Source of the DNA: an uncultured Muribaculaceae bacterium
GTDB lineage: Bacteria; Bacteroidota; Bacteroidia; Bacteroidales; Muribaculaceae
Direction of reading: 5' to 3'
Assembly (NCBI GenBank): GCA_910588035.1
Contig: CAJUPY010000010.1
Span: 1 to 64,000, forward strand
Length of the DNA stretch: 64,000 nucleotides
The notes under the pieces are model-generated. The model did no database searches. It had not been told where the DNA came from and worked only from the letters and a program-made list of their open reading frames with translations. The first letter of the stretch is position 1. Each line of letters begins with the position of its first letter. Both the position numbers and the translations under genes were made by a program. This document shows, in pieces, positions 7,805-16,105 of the stretch.

Positions 7805-10800
7805 ATGGCACACGACTATTCAGAAAACATACTCGTTCAAGAGAGTGCCGGGAATCTCCTGCACGATGAACTCGGCTGGGATGTCGTGTTCGCATATAAT
7901 CAGGAAGTTCTCGGTCTTAATGGTACGCTTGGACGCACATCATATAGAGATATAATCCTCACCCGTGATTTTGAAAAGGCTCTGCGCAGACTCAATCCGT
8001 GGATTACAGATAGTCAAGTTACAGAGGCTATGATGAAGTTCATGGCCTATTCTGCAACGGACTCGCTTCTTCACATCAATGAGGATAAATTCAAGATGAT
8101 ACGCGAGGGCATCGAGGTTACAGATGTCCGCCCCGGCAAAAGCGCGTCAACCATCAATGCCCGTATTATCGACTTCGATAATCCTGACAATAATCATTTT
8201 CTTGCAGTCAAGGAAATGAAAATCCATGGTGCGTTATATCGTAGACGCACCGATATAGTCGGATTTGTCAACGGTATTCCTCTGCTTTTCGTCGAGCTCA
8301 AAGCCACCAACGTTGACGTTAAAAACGCCTACGATAATAACTATACTGATTACCTCGATACCATTCCTCAGTTGTTCCACTACAACGCATTTTTGATGTT
8401 GGGTAATGGTTACGAGGCTAAAGTCGGAACTCTCGGCAGCAAATATGAGTTTTTCCACGAATGGAAACGACTCAAAGAGGAAGATGAGGGCAATGTCGAA
8501 TTGCAGACCATGCTTCGTGGTATCTGCAATAAGAGGACATTTCTTGACCTTCTCGAAAATTTCGTAATATTTGACCACTCCGACGGACGAATCACAAAGA
8601 TATTGGCACGAAACCACCAATACCTTGGCGTAAACCGCGCCATCGAAGCCTACCGCAACCGCCAGTTTATGAACGGTAAACTCGGTGTGTTCTGGCACAC
8701 CCAGGGTAGCGGCAAGAGCTATTCGATGGTATTCTTCGCCCGAAAGGTGAACCGCAAATTTGCGGGCAGTCCTACATTCGTGGTGCTGACCGACCGCGAG
8801 GAACTTAACAAACAGATTTCAGAGCTGTTTGTCAACTGCGGTCTGATAAAAGGCGAAGCAAAAGAATTTGTGGCCTCAAGCGGAGCCAACCTTATAAAGC
8901 GTATCAAGGAGAATCCTCCATACGTCTTTACCCTTATACACAAATTCAACAATCCAAAGGCTGAATCGTATATTCCAGACTATGATGTCATACTTATGAG
9001 CGATGAAGCCCACCGCACCCAAAACGGCATATATGCCGACAATATGATGCGTTTGCTTCCCACCGCCCATCGTATCGGATTTACCGGTACCCCGATTTTT
9101 AATGATGACAATATCACCAAGCGAACATTCGGTGACTACATTTCTATCTACGACTTCAAGCGAGCCGTTGATGACCATGCCACCGTACCGCTTTATTATG
9201 AAAACCGTGGTGACAAGTTGAAAGAATTGAAATCGGATGCCATCAACGACCGCATCCTTGCTGCTATTCAAGAGGCAGAGCTCGACCCATCGCAAGAGGA
9301 GAAGGTAGAGCGTGAATTTGCAAAGGAAATCCATCTGCTTCTCTCAGAGAAACGTTTGCGAATGATAGCCCGTGACTTTGTTCAGCATTATACCGACCTT
9401 TGGACGAGTGGTAAAGCCATGATGGTATGTCTCAACCGCATTTCTTGTGTGTTGATGTATGATTATGTTCAGGATTATTGGCAAGAGGCTATTGCCAATC
9501 TTGAACAGGAAATCGCCCACAATAATAATCAACAGGAGGTACAGGTGTTGAAACTGAAGCTTTCATGGATGAAAGAAACCGAAATGGCTGTTGTCATTTC
9601 GCAAGAGCAGAATGAAATCCAATACTTCCAAAAGTGGGGCAAAGACATCATACCACATCGCAAGAAATTGGAAACTCGCGAACTTGATAAGGAATACAAA
9701 GATCGCGAGAATCCTCTGCGCATCGTATTCGTCTGCGCCATGTGGCTCACCGGCTTTGATGTGAAATCGCTCTCATGCCTATATCTCGATAAACCGTTGA
9801 AAGCACATACCCTAATGCAGACAATTGCACGAGCCAACCGCGTGTGCGATGGTAAGCCCAACGGACTTATCGTTGATTATATCGGCATAGTCAAAGCATT
9901 ACGCAAAGCCTTAGCCGATTACACAACTTCTGGTGGAGAAGGAGGCTATAGTGGTGACATCACAGTTGATAAAAATGAGCTTATCCGACATCTTCTCGAA
10001 GCCATTGCAGGTGCAAAAACATTTTTGCATGAACATGGTTTTGAACTTCAAACGCTTGTGGACGCAACCGATTTTGCAAAAATGTCACTGTTGAAAGATG
10101 CCGCCAATGCAATGTGTGAAACTGCAGAAATCAGGAAAACTTTCTGCACATTCGGCTCTACCATTGTGCGCCTCATGAAATTCGTCACTCGTGACGACAT
10201 AACCAATAGGAGAATAATTGCAGACAAGGATGCGATAATCGCTATTTACAAGCAGTTGCAGACCCGTCGCAAGAATGCTGATACCACCGACCTTTCGGTA
10301 GCCATACATAAGATTATCAGCGATGAAGTCGGCACTCAACCCGACACTAGTCTTTCGGGCACTCGTCAGTTTGACATTAGTGCTATCGACTTCGATATGC
10401 TTCGAAAAGAGTTTACGAAGACCAAGCACCAAAATCTCGTTCTGTCAGACATTGACGAACTCATCAAGCAACGTCTTGATGCCATGCTCCGTAACAATCC
10501 TTCGCGCATCAACTTCTACGAGCAGTATCAACAGATTATCAAAGAATATAACGCAGAACAAGACCGCGCTACGATTGAGAAGACATTCATGGCTCTGATA
10601 GACCTCTCCAAGTCGCTCGACCGAGAGGAAAAACGTTTTGTCCGCGAGGGCTTCACCGATGATGAGCAACTCACATTCTACGACCTTCTTTTTGACCCAA
10701 ACATCTCAAAGAGCGAGATTGCCAAACTCAAAAGGCTGTCCGTCGAACTTCTTGACAAAGTCAAATCGCGCATCAAAGAGTTGCATAACTGGCGTGAAAA

Positions 10801-10948
10801 GGATGAGACCCGCGCCCAAGTCGCAACCCTCATCCACGAAACACTGTATCAAGACCTTCCCGAATCCTACGCCATTGATAGCATTGACCAATACTCTCAG
10901 AAGGTATTCAATTACGTCTATGACCGTTATCCCATAGTAGCAGCATAA
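7805..10948 (+). CDS. hsdR: Type I restriction endonuclease subunit HsdR
   Basis: 1047 aa. ATP-dependent translocase and nuclease that cuts unmodified DNA. The N-terminal PD-(D/E)xK nuclease has D in RRTDIVGF (about 148) and ELK in LLFVELKATN (about 162). The SF2 helicase motor has Walker A HTQGSGKS (about 300), DEAH (about 399), FTGTP (about 427) and motif VI QTIARANRV. A C-terminal helical region binds the methyltransferase. All key motifs look intact, so the system should be active. It is the third gene of the hsd operon, and the AT-rich DUF4062 gene starts 22 bases downstream. Confidence 0.94.
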   Translation: MAHDYSENILVQESAGNLLHDELGWDVVFAYNQEVLGLNGTLGRTSYRDIILTRDFEKALRRLNPWITDSQVTEAMMKFMAYSATDSLLHINEDKFKMIREGIEVTDVRPGKSASTINARIIDFDNPDNNHFLAVKEMKIHGALYRRRTDIVGFVNGIPLLFVELKATNVDVKNAYDNNYTDYLDTIPQLFHYNAFLMLGNGYEAKVGTLGSKYEFFHEWKRLKEEDEGNVELQTMLRGICNKRTFLDLLENFVIFDHSDGRITKILARNHQYLGVNRAIEAYRNRQFMNGKLGVFWHTQGSGKSYSMVFFARKVNRKFAGSPTFVVLTDREELNKQISELFVNCGLIKGEAKEFVASSGANLIKRIKENPPYVFTLIHKFNNPKAESYIPDYDVILMSDEAHRTQNGIYADNMMRLLPTAHRIGFTGTPIFNDDNITKRTFGDYISIYDFKRAVDDHATVPLYYENRGDKLKELKSDAINDRILAAIQEAELDPSQEEKVEREFAKEIHLLLSEKRLRMIARDFVQHYTDLWTSGKAMMVCLNRISCVLMYDYVQDYWQEAIANLEQEIAHNNNQQEVQVLKLKLSWMKETEMAVVISQEQNEIQYFQKWGKDIIPHRKKLETRELDKEYKDRENPLRIVFVCAMWLTGFDVKSLSCLYLDKPLKAHTLMQTIARANRVCDGKPNGLIVDYIGIVKALRKALADYTTSGGEGGYSGDITVDKNELIRHLLEAIAGAKTFLHEHGFELQTLVDATDFAKMSLLKDAANAMCETAEIRKTFCTFGSTIVRLMKFVTRDDITNRRIIADKDAIIAIYKQLQTRRKNADTTDLSVAIHKIISDEVGTQPDTSLSGTRQFDISAIDFDMLRKEFTKTKHQNLVLSDIDELIKQRLDAMLRNNPSRINFYEQYQQIIKEYNAEQDRATIEKTFMALIDLSKSLDREEKRFVREGFTDDEQLTFYDLLFDPNISKSEIAKLKRLSVELLDKVKSRIKELHNWREKDETRAQVATLIHETLYQDLPESYAIDSIDQYSQKVFNYVYDRYPIVAA

Positions 10949-10970
10949 AATAACTTTTCAAATTGATGAT

Positions 10971-11783
10971 ATGAAAGTCGGTTGTATATTTAACATTATG
11001 GTTGGTTCACCGAGTGATGTCATAGATATCGCTAGAAAAGCAATTGAATGCATCAATCATTGGAATGTCCTTAATTCTTATGACAAAAATATGGCTTTGA
11101 TTCCACACCATTGGACATCTTCTTCATACCCATCACTGAGGAAACCTGCGCAGGCTCATATTGATGACATTTTAGTTGAAAAAAGCGATGCTCTTGTTGC
11201 TATTTTTGGTTCAAGATTAGGATCTCCAACGGAAAATTACGTGAGTGGAACGGTTGAGGAGATTGAGGAGCATCGCAAAGCTGGAAAGCCGGTTATGGTG
11301 TTTTTTAGTGAAAACTTGGATTTCAACCAAAACATAGACCAATTAAAAGGACTTCAAGAGTATCGTAGCCAGCTAATTGGTCTTTACGAAACCTATAATG
11401 GCGTAGATGATTTTGAGAAAAAGTTTTCTACCAAGCTCCATCTTTTAATTCAAAATGAATTCCTTTCAAGCGTGTCAGAGAGCAAGGAAAAAGCGACGGA
11501 GCAAGAAAAAGTGACTTTCTCAGATGATGAAGTATCTATCATGAAGAAATGGAGTAGTTCAAACGTTAATATGTTGACGCAAATGTTTTTTATGGGCGGC
11601 AGGTGTGTGTTCAGATTCGGTACTTTGGGATTAGAAGCATCGACAGCAAAGGAAATTGCAGAATTTGAAGATTTCATCAAGCGTCTTAATATGTGTGGCT
11701 TTATTGATTTGGTCAAATATGATAACCATGGACATCCTCAATATAAGTTAAATTTGAACGGGTATAAGGCCTTTTCAGATTAA
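10971..11783 (+). CDS. DUF4062-type (TIR/deoxyribosyltransferase-like fold) protein with C-terminal winged helix
   Basis: 270 aa. Residues 1-115 resemble DUF4062: IFNIMVGSPSDV at the N-terminus, then ALVAIFGSRLGSP (about 74-86) and an acidic helix TVEEIEEHRKAGKPV (about 94-108). This is the layout of Rossmann-like TIR or nucleoside-deoxyribosyltransferase folds, where the Glu can be catalytic. Residues 175-270 look like a winged-helix domain ending in DLVKYDNHGHPQYKLNLNG. DUF4062 is often joined to immune-type or NTPase modules, so a sensor or effector role in defence is plausible but unproven. The DNA is distinctly AT-rich (18 G+C in line 11041-11100 against 26 in 9601-9660). It is probably co-transcribed with hsdR and the next gene. 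Confidence 0.7.
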   Translation: MKVGCIFNIMVGSPSDVIDIARKAIECINHWNVLNSYDKNMALIPHHWTSSSYPSLRKPAQAHIDDILVEKSDALVAIFGSRLGSPTENYVSGTVEEIEEHRKAGKPVMVFFSENLDFNQNIDQLKGLQEYRSQLIGLYETYNGVDDFEKKFSTKLHLLIQNEFLSSVSESKEKATEQEKVTFSDDEVSIMKKWSSSNVNMLTQMFFMGGRCVFRFGTLGLEASTAKEIAEFEDFIKRLNMCGFIDLVKYDNHGHPQYKLNLNGYKAFSD

Positions 11784-11814
11784 GTTTTCAAGTAAGCTAT
11801 AGTATTCCACAGCT

Positions 11815-12735
11815 ATGTATCTAAATTTTGACAAGGAGGTAGTCTCTGTTCATTTCGAGACAGATAATAATCAGCATTTCATAGATGCCTTCGTTGAGGT
11901 TGCTTGCTCCACTGCATTTCTCGAATTTGCGAAGCAGCTTGCTAAAATTTATAATTGTGAGATTAAATTTGAAACAACTGCGCTTAGAGAAGGAAGCGTA
12001 ATTAAGGATTTTCGGATTCTCTGGAAAGAAAAAAGCATACGGGTAACTATTTATGGAGCGATTTTAACAGCTCTGTTCTATAACCCAATCAACCACCTTC
12101 TTGAAAAAGGTATTGATAAACTCTTTGAAGATACAGAACTTTCGGATCTCCAGAAGGAATCTCTCCGGTTGGATATTGAGAAAAAACGATGTGAACTAGA
12201 ATCTAATTACGGTCTTATCAAGAAGCAATCAGATTTTTTCAAGGCTGCATCAAAAGATGACGCTATTACTGGTATTTATTTCACATCGTCTCGATGTGAT
12301 GATAGATTTACTACGCCTACGATAAATCGATCTTCTTTTGAATCATATATATTAGACTCGAATCAACTTGAACCAGAGGAACTTGAAGATGCAATTGTTG
12401 TAATAGACAGCCCTGTAATTTCGGAGAAAGATTATAAATGGAGAGGAACTTTCAATAATACCCCTATAAGTTTCAATGTTCAAGACTCTGAATTTCTTGT
12501 AAAGGTCAGAGCTGGTATATACACTTTCAAAGCAGGGATGGCCATTAAATGTAAATTGAAATATAATCGACTACTGAATGATGAAGGTGATGTCAAGATG
12601 TCAGATTATGTCGTTAAGGAAGTATATGAACTTGTGGTGGATTCCAAGAATATAGTAACAGATAAAGGAAAACGAAAGGATGTCAAACGCCAACAAGATA
12701 ACGCCCCAAATCTGTTTACCTATCTTGATAAATAG
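11815..12735 (+). CDS. Unrecognised protein paired with the DUF4062 gene
   Basis: 306 aa; no family recognised. An N-terminal alpha/beta region contains LREGSVIKDFRILW (about 57-70), then a short hydrophobic segment VTIYGAILTALFYNP (77-91) that could be a membrane or core helix, then a charged helical stretch (about 105-145). The C-terminal half is beta-rich, with DAIVVIDSPVISEKDYKWRG and a run of VKVRAGIYTFKAGMAIKCKLKY. It starts 31 bases after the DUF4062 gene and shares its AT-rich composition, so the two probably form one unit inserted behind hsdR. It could be the partner (membrane effector, inhibitor or sensor) of the DUF4062 protein; this is inference from position only. Confidence 0.6.
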   Translation: MYLNFDKEVVSVHFETDNNQHFIDAFVEVACSTAFLEFAKQLAKIYNCEIKFETTALREGSVIKDFRILWKEKSIRVTIYGAILTALFYNPINHLLEKGIDKLFEDTELSDLQKESLRLDIEKKRCELESNYGLIKKQSDFFKAASKDDAITGIYFTSSRCDDRFTTPTINRSSFESYILDSNQLEPEELEDAIVVIDSPVISEKDYKWRGTFNNTPISFNVQDSEFLVKVRAGIYTFKAGMAIKCKLKYNRLLNDEGDVKMSDYVVKEVYELVVDSKNIVTDKGKRKDVKRQQDNAPNLFTYLDK

Positions 12736-12816
12736 AAGATTTGAAAACCAATATGTAAAACTTAAATCTACCTAAATAAAAGCATTTATTGATGAATATT
12801 GACGATTAAATAAAAT

Positions 12817-13830
12817 ATGGATTTAGGCAATCAAATCATCATTTATCAGGGTGAGGACGGAGGGACTCGCATTGAAGTGAAATTTACTGGCGAAACGGTT
12901 TGGCTGTCGCAGCAGCAGATGGCTGAGCTGTATCAGACATCTCGTCCTAACATCGTTCAGCATATTAGAAATATCTATGCTGACCGAGAATTGGAAGAGT
13001 CGGCAACCTGTAAGAATTTCTTACAGGTTCGGCAGGAGGGCAACCGACAGGTATCGCGTGAGATTCCCTTCTACAATCTCGACATGATTATTTCGTTGGG
13101 ATATAGGATTCGGTCGGTTATCGCCACGCATTTCCGAAGATGGGCTACTGAGCGGCTGAAAGAATATATCATCAAGGGATTCACTATGGACGATGAGCGG
13201 TTGAAAGGTAATGGAGGTGGCGCTTACTGGCGTGAGCTGCTTGACCGTATTCGCGACATTCGTTCGTCGGAGAAGGTGATGTACCGTCAGGTGCTCGACC
13301 TTTATGCTACCGCCGTGGATTATGACCCTCGCAGTGACATCTCGGTGGAGTTCTTTAAGATTGTGCAGAACAAGCTACACTTTGCAGCTCATGGTCACAC
13401 TGCAGCTGAGGTTATCTTTCATCGAGCAAATGCAGAATCACCGATGATGGGGCTTACTTCTTTCAAGGGCGACCATCCGACCTTGCGCGATGCCAAGATT
13501 GCCAAGAACTATCTCAGCGAGGATGAATTGAAGATTCTGAACAATCTTGTGTCGGGATACTTTGACTTCGCGGAGATTCAGGCGATGAAACGCCGCCCGA
13601 TGTATATGAGCGACTATGTGCAGCAGCTTGACAATATTCTGTCTTCGACAGGCGAAGCTTTACTCAACGGCTCCGGCACGGTCAGCCATCAGCAAGCTAT
13701 GGAAAAAGCCGAGCAGGAATATCGTCTGTTCCAAGTTCGCGAACTGTCCCCCGTAGAGCGAGCCTACCTCGACACAATAAAAGACATCGATGCAAAAGCT
13801 AAAGGGAAGGACAAAAGTTCCGAAAAATAA
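12817..13830 (+). CDS. RhuM family protein
   Basis: 337 aa, matching the RhuM (virulence protein RhuM) family: IEVKFTGETVWLSQQQMAELYQ (a DNA-binding-like N-terminal module), FYNLDMIISLGYRIRS, FRRWATERLKEYIIKGF, then LYATAVDYDP and the fic/DOC-like tail AEVIFHRANAESPMMGL followed by LSEDELKILNNLVSGYFDFAE. The family is widespread next to type I restriction genes and on mobile elements, and its biochemical role is unknown. Composition returns to the GC level of the hsd genes, unlike the two preceding AT-rich genes. A 25-bp palindrome lies in the conserved CKNFLQV segment. Confidence 0.88.
   Translation: MDLGNQIIIYQGEDGGTRIEVKFTGETVWLSQQQMAELYQTSRPNIVQHIRNIYADRELEESATCKNFLQVRQEGNRQVSREIPFYNLDMIISLGYRIRSVIATHFRRWATERLKEYIIKGFTMDDERLKGNGGGAYWRELLDRIRDIRSSEKVMYRQVLDLYATAVDYDPRSDISVEFFKIVQNKLHFAAHGHTAAEVIFHRANAESPMMGLTSFKGDHPTLRDAKIAKNYLSEDELKILNNLVSGYFDFAEIQAMKRRPMYMSDYVQQLDNILSSTGEALLNGSGTVSHQQAMEKAEQEYRLFQVRELSPVERAYLDTIKDIDAKAKGKDKSSEK
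13005..13029. repeat. Perfect 12+12-bp palindrome inside the RhuM gene
   Basis: AACCTGTAAGAA (13005-13016) and TTCTTACAGGTT (13018-13029) around one T. It encodes the CKNFLQV part of the protein, which is conserved in RhuM proteins. Confidence 0.75.
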
Positions 13831-13890
13831 TGGGCGCACCGCCGGATGAGGTTCGAGGGGAGGGTGAACGGCAGACTTCGGTTGACACCA

Positions 13891-13912
13891 TTTGCACGTA
13901 ATATGCACGTAG
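13891..13912. repeat. Right arm-type integrase sites
   Basis: TTTGCACGTAA (13891-13901) and TATGCACGTAG (13902-13912), tandem and in the same orientation as the TTTGCACGTAAA pair at 168-191. They lie 50 bases inside attR. Confidence 0.6.
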
Positions 13913-13964
13913 GATAAAAAGAAAGCGAGATAACTATTGAAATTTCAATTAGTTATCTCGCTTT
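13912..13964 (-). terminator. Terminator carried by the element, serving tRNA-Leu
   Basis: On the minus strand, a perfect 15-bp stem (AAAGCGAGATAACTA at 13922-13936 with TAGTTATCTCGCTTT at 13950-13964) with a palindromic loop is followed by a CTTTTT run. It lies right after the tRNA 3' end. It belongs to the element side of attR, so it replaces the ancestral downstream terminator. Confidence 0.75.
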
Positions 13965-13981
13965 TACAGTGCCCAGAACAG
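13962..13981. repeat. attR: 20-bp repeat at the tRNA-Leu 3' end
   Basis: Identical to 31-50. Bases 13970-13981 are the last 12 bases of the tRNA gene, so integration leaves the tRNA intact. Confidence 0.88.
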
Positions 13982-14050
13982 GACTCGAACCTGCACGTCT
14001 CTCAACACTCGCACCTGAAACGAGCGCGTCTACCATTCCGCCACCTGGGC
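13970..14050 (-). tRNA. tRNA-Leu (anticodon CAG)
   Basis: 81 bases on the minus strand. The acceptor strands GCCCAGG and TCTGGGC pair, with discriminator A and no encoded CCA. The anticodon stem CTCGT/GCGAG frames the loop TTCAGGT, giving CAG, which reads CUG. A long class II variable arm and the T loop TTCGAGT support leucine. Its 3' end is the integration site of the element. Confidence 0.95.
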
Positions 14051-14061
14051 TTTTGCGATTG

Positions 14062-14092
14062 CAAAGGTAAGTCTATTTTTTGGTTCTGCAAA
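14062..14092 (-). promoter_or_regulatory. tRNA-Leu promoter
   Basis: On the minus strand, TTTG (14092-14089) and TACCTTTG (14069-14062) are separated by 19 bases, a consensus Bacteroidota promoter placed about 12 bases before the tRNA 5' end. Confidence 0.7.
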
Positions 14093-14225
14093 ATTTTTTT
14101 GTGTCTTTTTTATGTTTTGGGGTGATTATAGTGTTTTTTCATGACGATTGATTGTTTCGGGATGTTGAGCAGGAGTGTTCGTAAGTAAAATTGAGGCAAG
14201 CGATAAAAAATCGGCGAAAAATCAT

Positions 14226-14233
14226 TAAATTTG
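14226..14233 (+). promoter_or_regulatory. Probable lepA -7 box
   Basis: TAAATTTG followed by C, 20 bases before the lepA ATG. A clear -33 TTTG is not seen. Confidence 0.35.
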
Positions 14234-14252
14234 CATTCCAAAACCGCAACAG

Positions 14253-16040
14253 ATGAAAAATATCAGAAATTTCTGCATAATAGCCCACATTGATCATGGA
14301 AAGTCGACGTTGGCCGACCGATTGCTTGAATATACCAATACTGTCGCCGGCAAGGATCTGCAGGCTCAGGTGCTTGATGACATGGATCTCGAACGGGAGC
14401 GTGGCATCACGATCAAGAGTCATGCCATTCAGATGGATTACAAGCTCGATGGGGAGCAATATGTGCTCAATTTGATTGACACTCCGGGACACGTTGATTT
14501 CAGTTATGAGGTTTCACGCTCGATTGCCGCGTGTGAGGGTGCGTTGTTGATTGTCGACGCGTCGCAGGGTATCCAGGCTCAGACGATATCAAATCTTTAT
14601 ATGGCGATTGAAAATGATCTTGAGATAATACCTGTTGTCAACAAGGTCGATCTCGACAGTGCGAAGCCTGATGAGGTCGAGGATCAGATCATCGAGCTTC
14701 TCGGTTGCAAGCGCGAGGAGATCATCAGGGCAAGCGGCAAGACCGGAGTCGGTGTGCCGGAGATTCTCGAGGCTATCGTGAAGCGTATTCCTTCGCCTAA
14801 GGGTGATGCCGACGCTCCGTTGCAGGCGTTGATTTTCGACTCTGTTTTCAATCCGTTTCGTGGAATCATCGCATATTTCAAGATTGTCAACGGACGCATC
14901 AGGAAAGATGATTTTGTGAAATTTGTGTCGACCGGCAAGGAATATCATGCCGATGAGATAGGCGTGCTTAAACTTGAGATGTCTCCGCGACAGGAGTTGT
15001 CGGCCGGAAATGTCGGTTATATCATCTCGGGCATCAAGACTTCGAGAGAGGTAAGGGTGGGTGATACGATTACCCATGTCGGGCGTCCGTGTGAGGCTGC
15101 GATCGATGGTTTTGAAGAGGTCAAGCCAATGGTCTTCGCGGGTGTTTATCCGATAGAGACTGAAGATTTTGAAAATCTGCGTGCGTCGCTTGAGAAGTTG
15201 CAGCTCAATGATGCGTCTCTTACGTTCGCGCCTGAGTCTTCGGCCGCTCTGGGTTTCGGGTTCAGGTGTGGTTTTCTTGGTCTTCTCCACATGGAGATTG
15301 TCCAGGAACGTCTGAGCCGTGAGTTTGACATGGAGGTGATAACGACTGTTCCCAACGTGTCATATAAGGTTTATGATAAGAAGGGCAATATGAGCGAGGT
15401 TCACAATCCGTCGGGTTTGCCTGAGTTGACAATGATAGATCACATCGAGGAGCCATATATCAGGGCGTCGGTCATCACTGCTGCCGACTATATCGGTCCG
15501 ATCATGACGCTTTGTCTCGGAAAAAGGGGTGAGTTGATCAAGCAGGAATACATTTCAGGAAACCGCATAGAGCTGACGTTTGATATGCCGCTTGGAGAGA
15601 TCGTGATCGACTTTTATGACAAGCTGAAATCGATATCAAAGGGATATGCGTCGTTTGATTATCATCTGCATGATTTCCGCGAGTCTAAGTTGATCAAGCT
15701 TGATATTTTGCTCAATGGCGAGAGTGTCGACGCGTTGTCTACGCTGACACATGTTGACAATGCCGTCACTTTCGGACGCAAGATGTGTGAGAAACTGAAA
15801 GAACTGATACCGCGTCAACAGTTTGATATTGCCGTTCAGGCTGCTATCGGTGCAAAGATAATTGCCAGAGAGACAATCAAGGCGGTTAGAAAAGATGTCA
15901 CGGCAAAGTGTTACGGTGGAGATATCTCGCGTAAGCGCAAACTTCTTGAGAAACAGAAGAAAGGAAAGAAACGCATGAAACAGATCGGGTCTGTCGAGGT
16001 GCCTCAGAAAGCTTTCCTGGCTGTGTTGAAGCTTGATTAA
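14253..16040 (+). CDS. lepA: Elongation factor 4 (LepA), ribosomal back-translocase GTPase
   Basis: 595 aa, the full family length. The GTPase domain has the P-loop in HIDHGKSTLADRL (about 13-24), switch II DTPGHVDF and NKVD. These are followed by domains II, III and V and the LepA-specific C-terminal domain ending KKGKKRMKQIGSVEVPQKAF. It acts on stalled ribosomes and in ribosome assembly. It is a single gene, divergent from the tRNA-Leu gene and closed by its own strong terminator, so it is probably monocistronic. Confidence 0.97.
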   Translation: MKNIRNFCIIAHIDHGKSTLADRLLEYTNTVAGKDLQAQVLDDMDLERERGITIKSHAIQMDYKLDGEQYVLNLIDTPGHVDFSYEVSRSIAACEGALLIVDASQGIQAQTISNLYMAIENDLEIIPVVNKVDLDSAKPDEVEDQIIELLGCKREEIIRASGKTGVGVPEILEAIVKRIPSPKGDADAPLQALIFDSVFNPFRGIIAYFKIVNGRIRKDDFVKFVSTGKEYHADEIGVLKLEMSPRQELSAGNVGYIISGIKTSREVRVGDTITHVGRPCEAAIDGFEEVKPMVFAGVYPIETEDFENLRASLEKLQLNDASLTFAPESSAALGFGFRCGFLGLLHMEIVQERLSREFDMEVITTVPNVSYKVYDKKGNMSEVHNPSGLPELTMIDHIEEPYIRASVITAADYIGPIMTLCLGKRGELIKQEYISGNRIELTFDMPLGEIVIDFYDKLKSISKGYASFDYHLHDFRESKLIKLDILLNGESVDALSTLTHVDNAVTFGRKMCEKLKELIPRQQFDIAVQAAIGAKIIARETIKAVRKDVTAKCYGGDISRKRKLLEKQKKGKKRMKQIGSVEVPQKAFLAVLKLD

Positions 16041-16053
16041 AATAAAGACATGA

Positions 16054-16095
16054 CAACGCCGTGGTCATCAAGTGAGACCACGGCGTTGCTTTTAT
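16054..16095 (+). terminator. lepA terminator, possibly bidirectional
   Basis: Perfect 13-bp stem CAACGCCGTGGTC (16054-16066)/GACCACGGCGTTG (16076-16088) followed by CTTTTAT. It sits between the convergent lepA and permease genes. Confidence 0.85.
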
Positions 16096-16105
16096 AAGTT
16101 TGGTA

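Larger units (their letters stand above)
51..13981. mobile_element. Integrative defence element in tRNA-Leu(CAG)
   Basis: About 13.9 kb lies between the two 20-bp att repeats, with a tyrosine recombinase at the left end pointing inward. The cargo is a DUF1016 nuclease, a helix-turn-helix protein, hsdM, hsdS, hsdR, a DUF4062 protein, an unrecognised protein and a RhuM-family protein. There are no relaxase, conjugation, capsid or replication genes. It therefore appears to be a small integrative island that needs outside help to transfer. The boundaries come directly from the duplicated tRNA end. Whether it still excises cannot be seen from the sequence. Confidence 0.86.
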
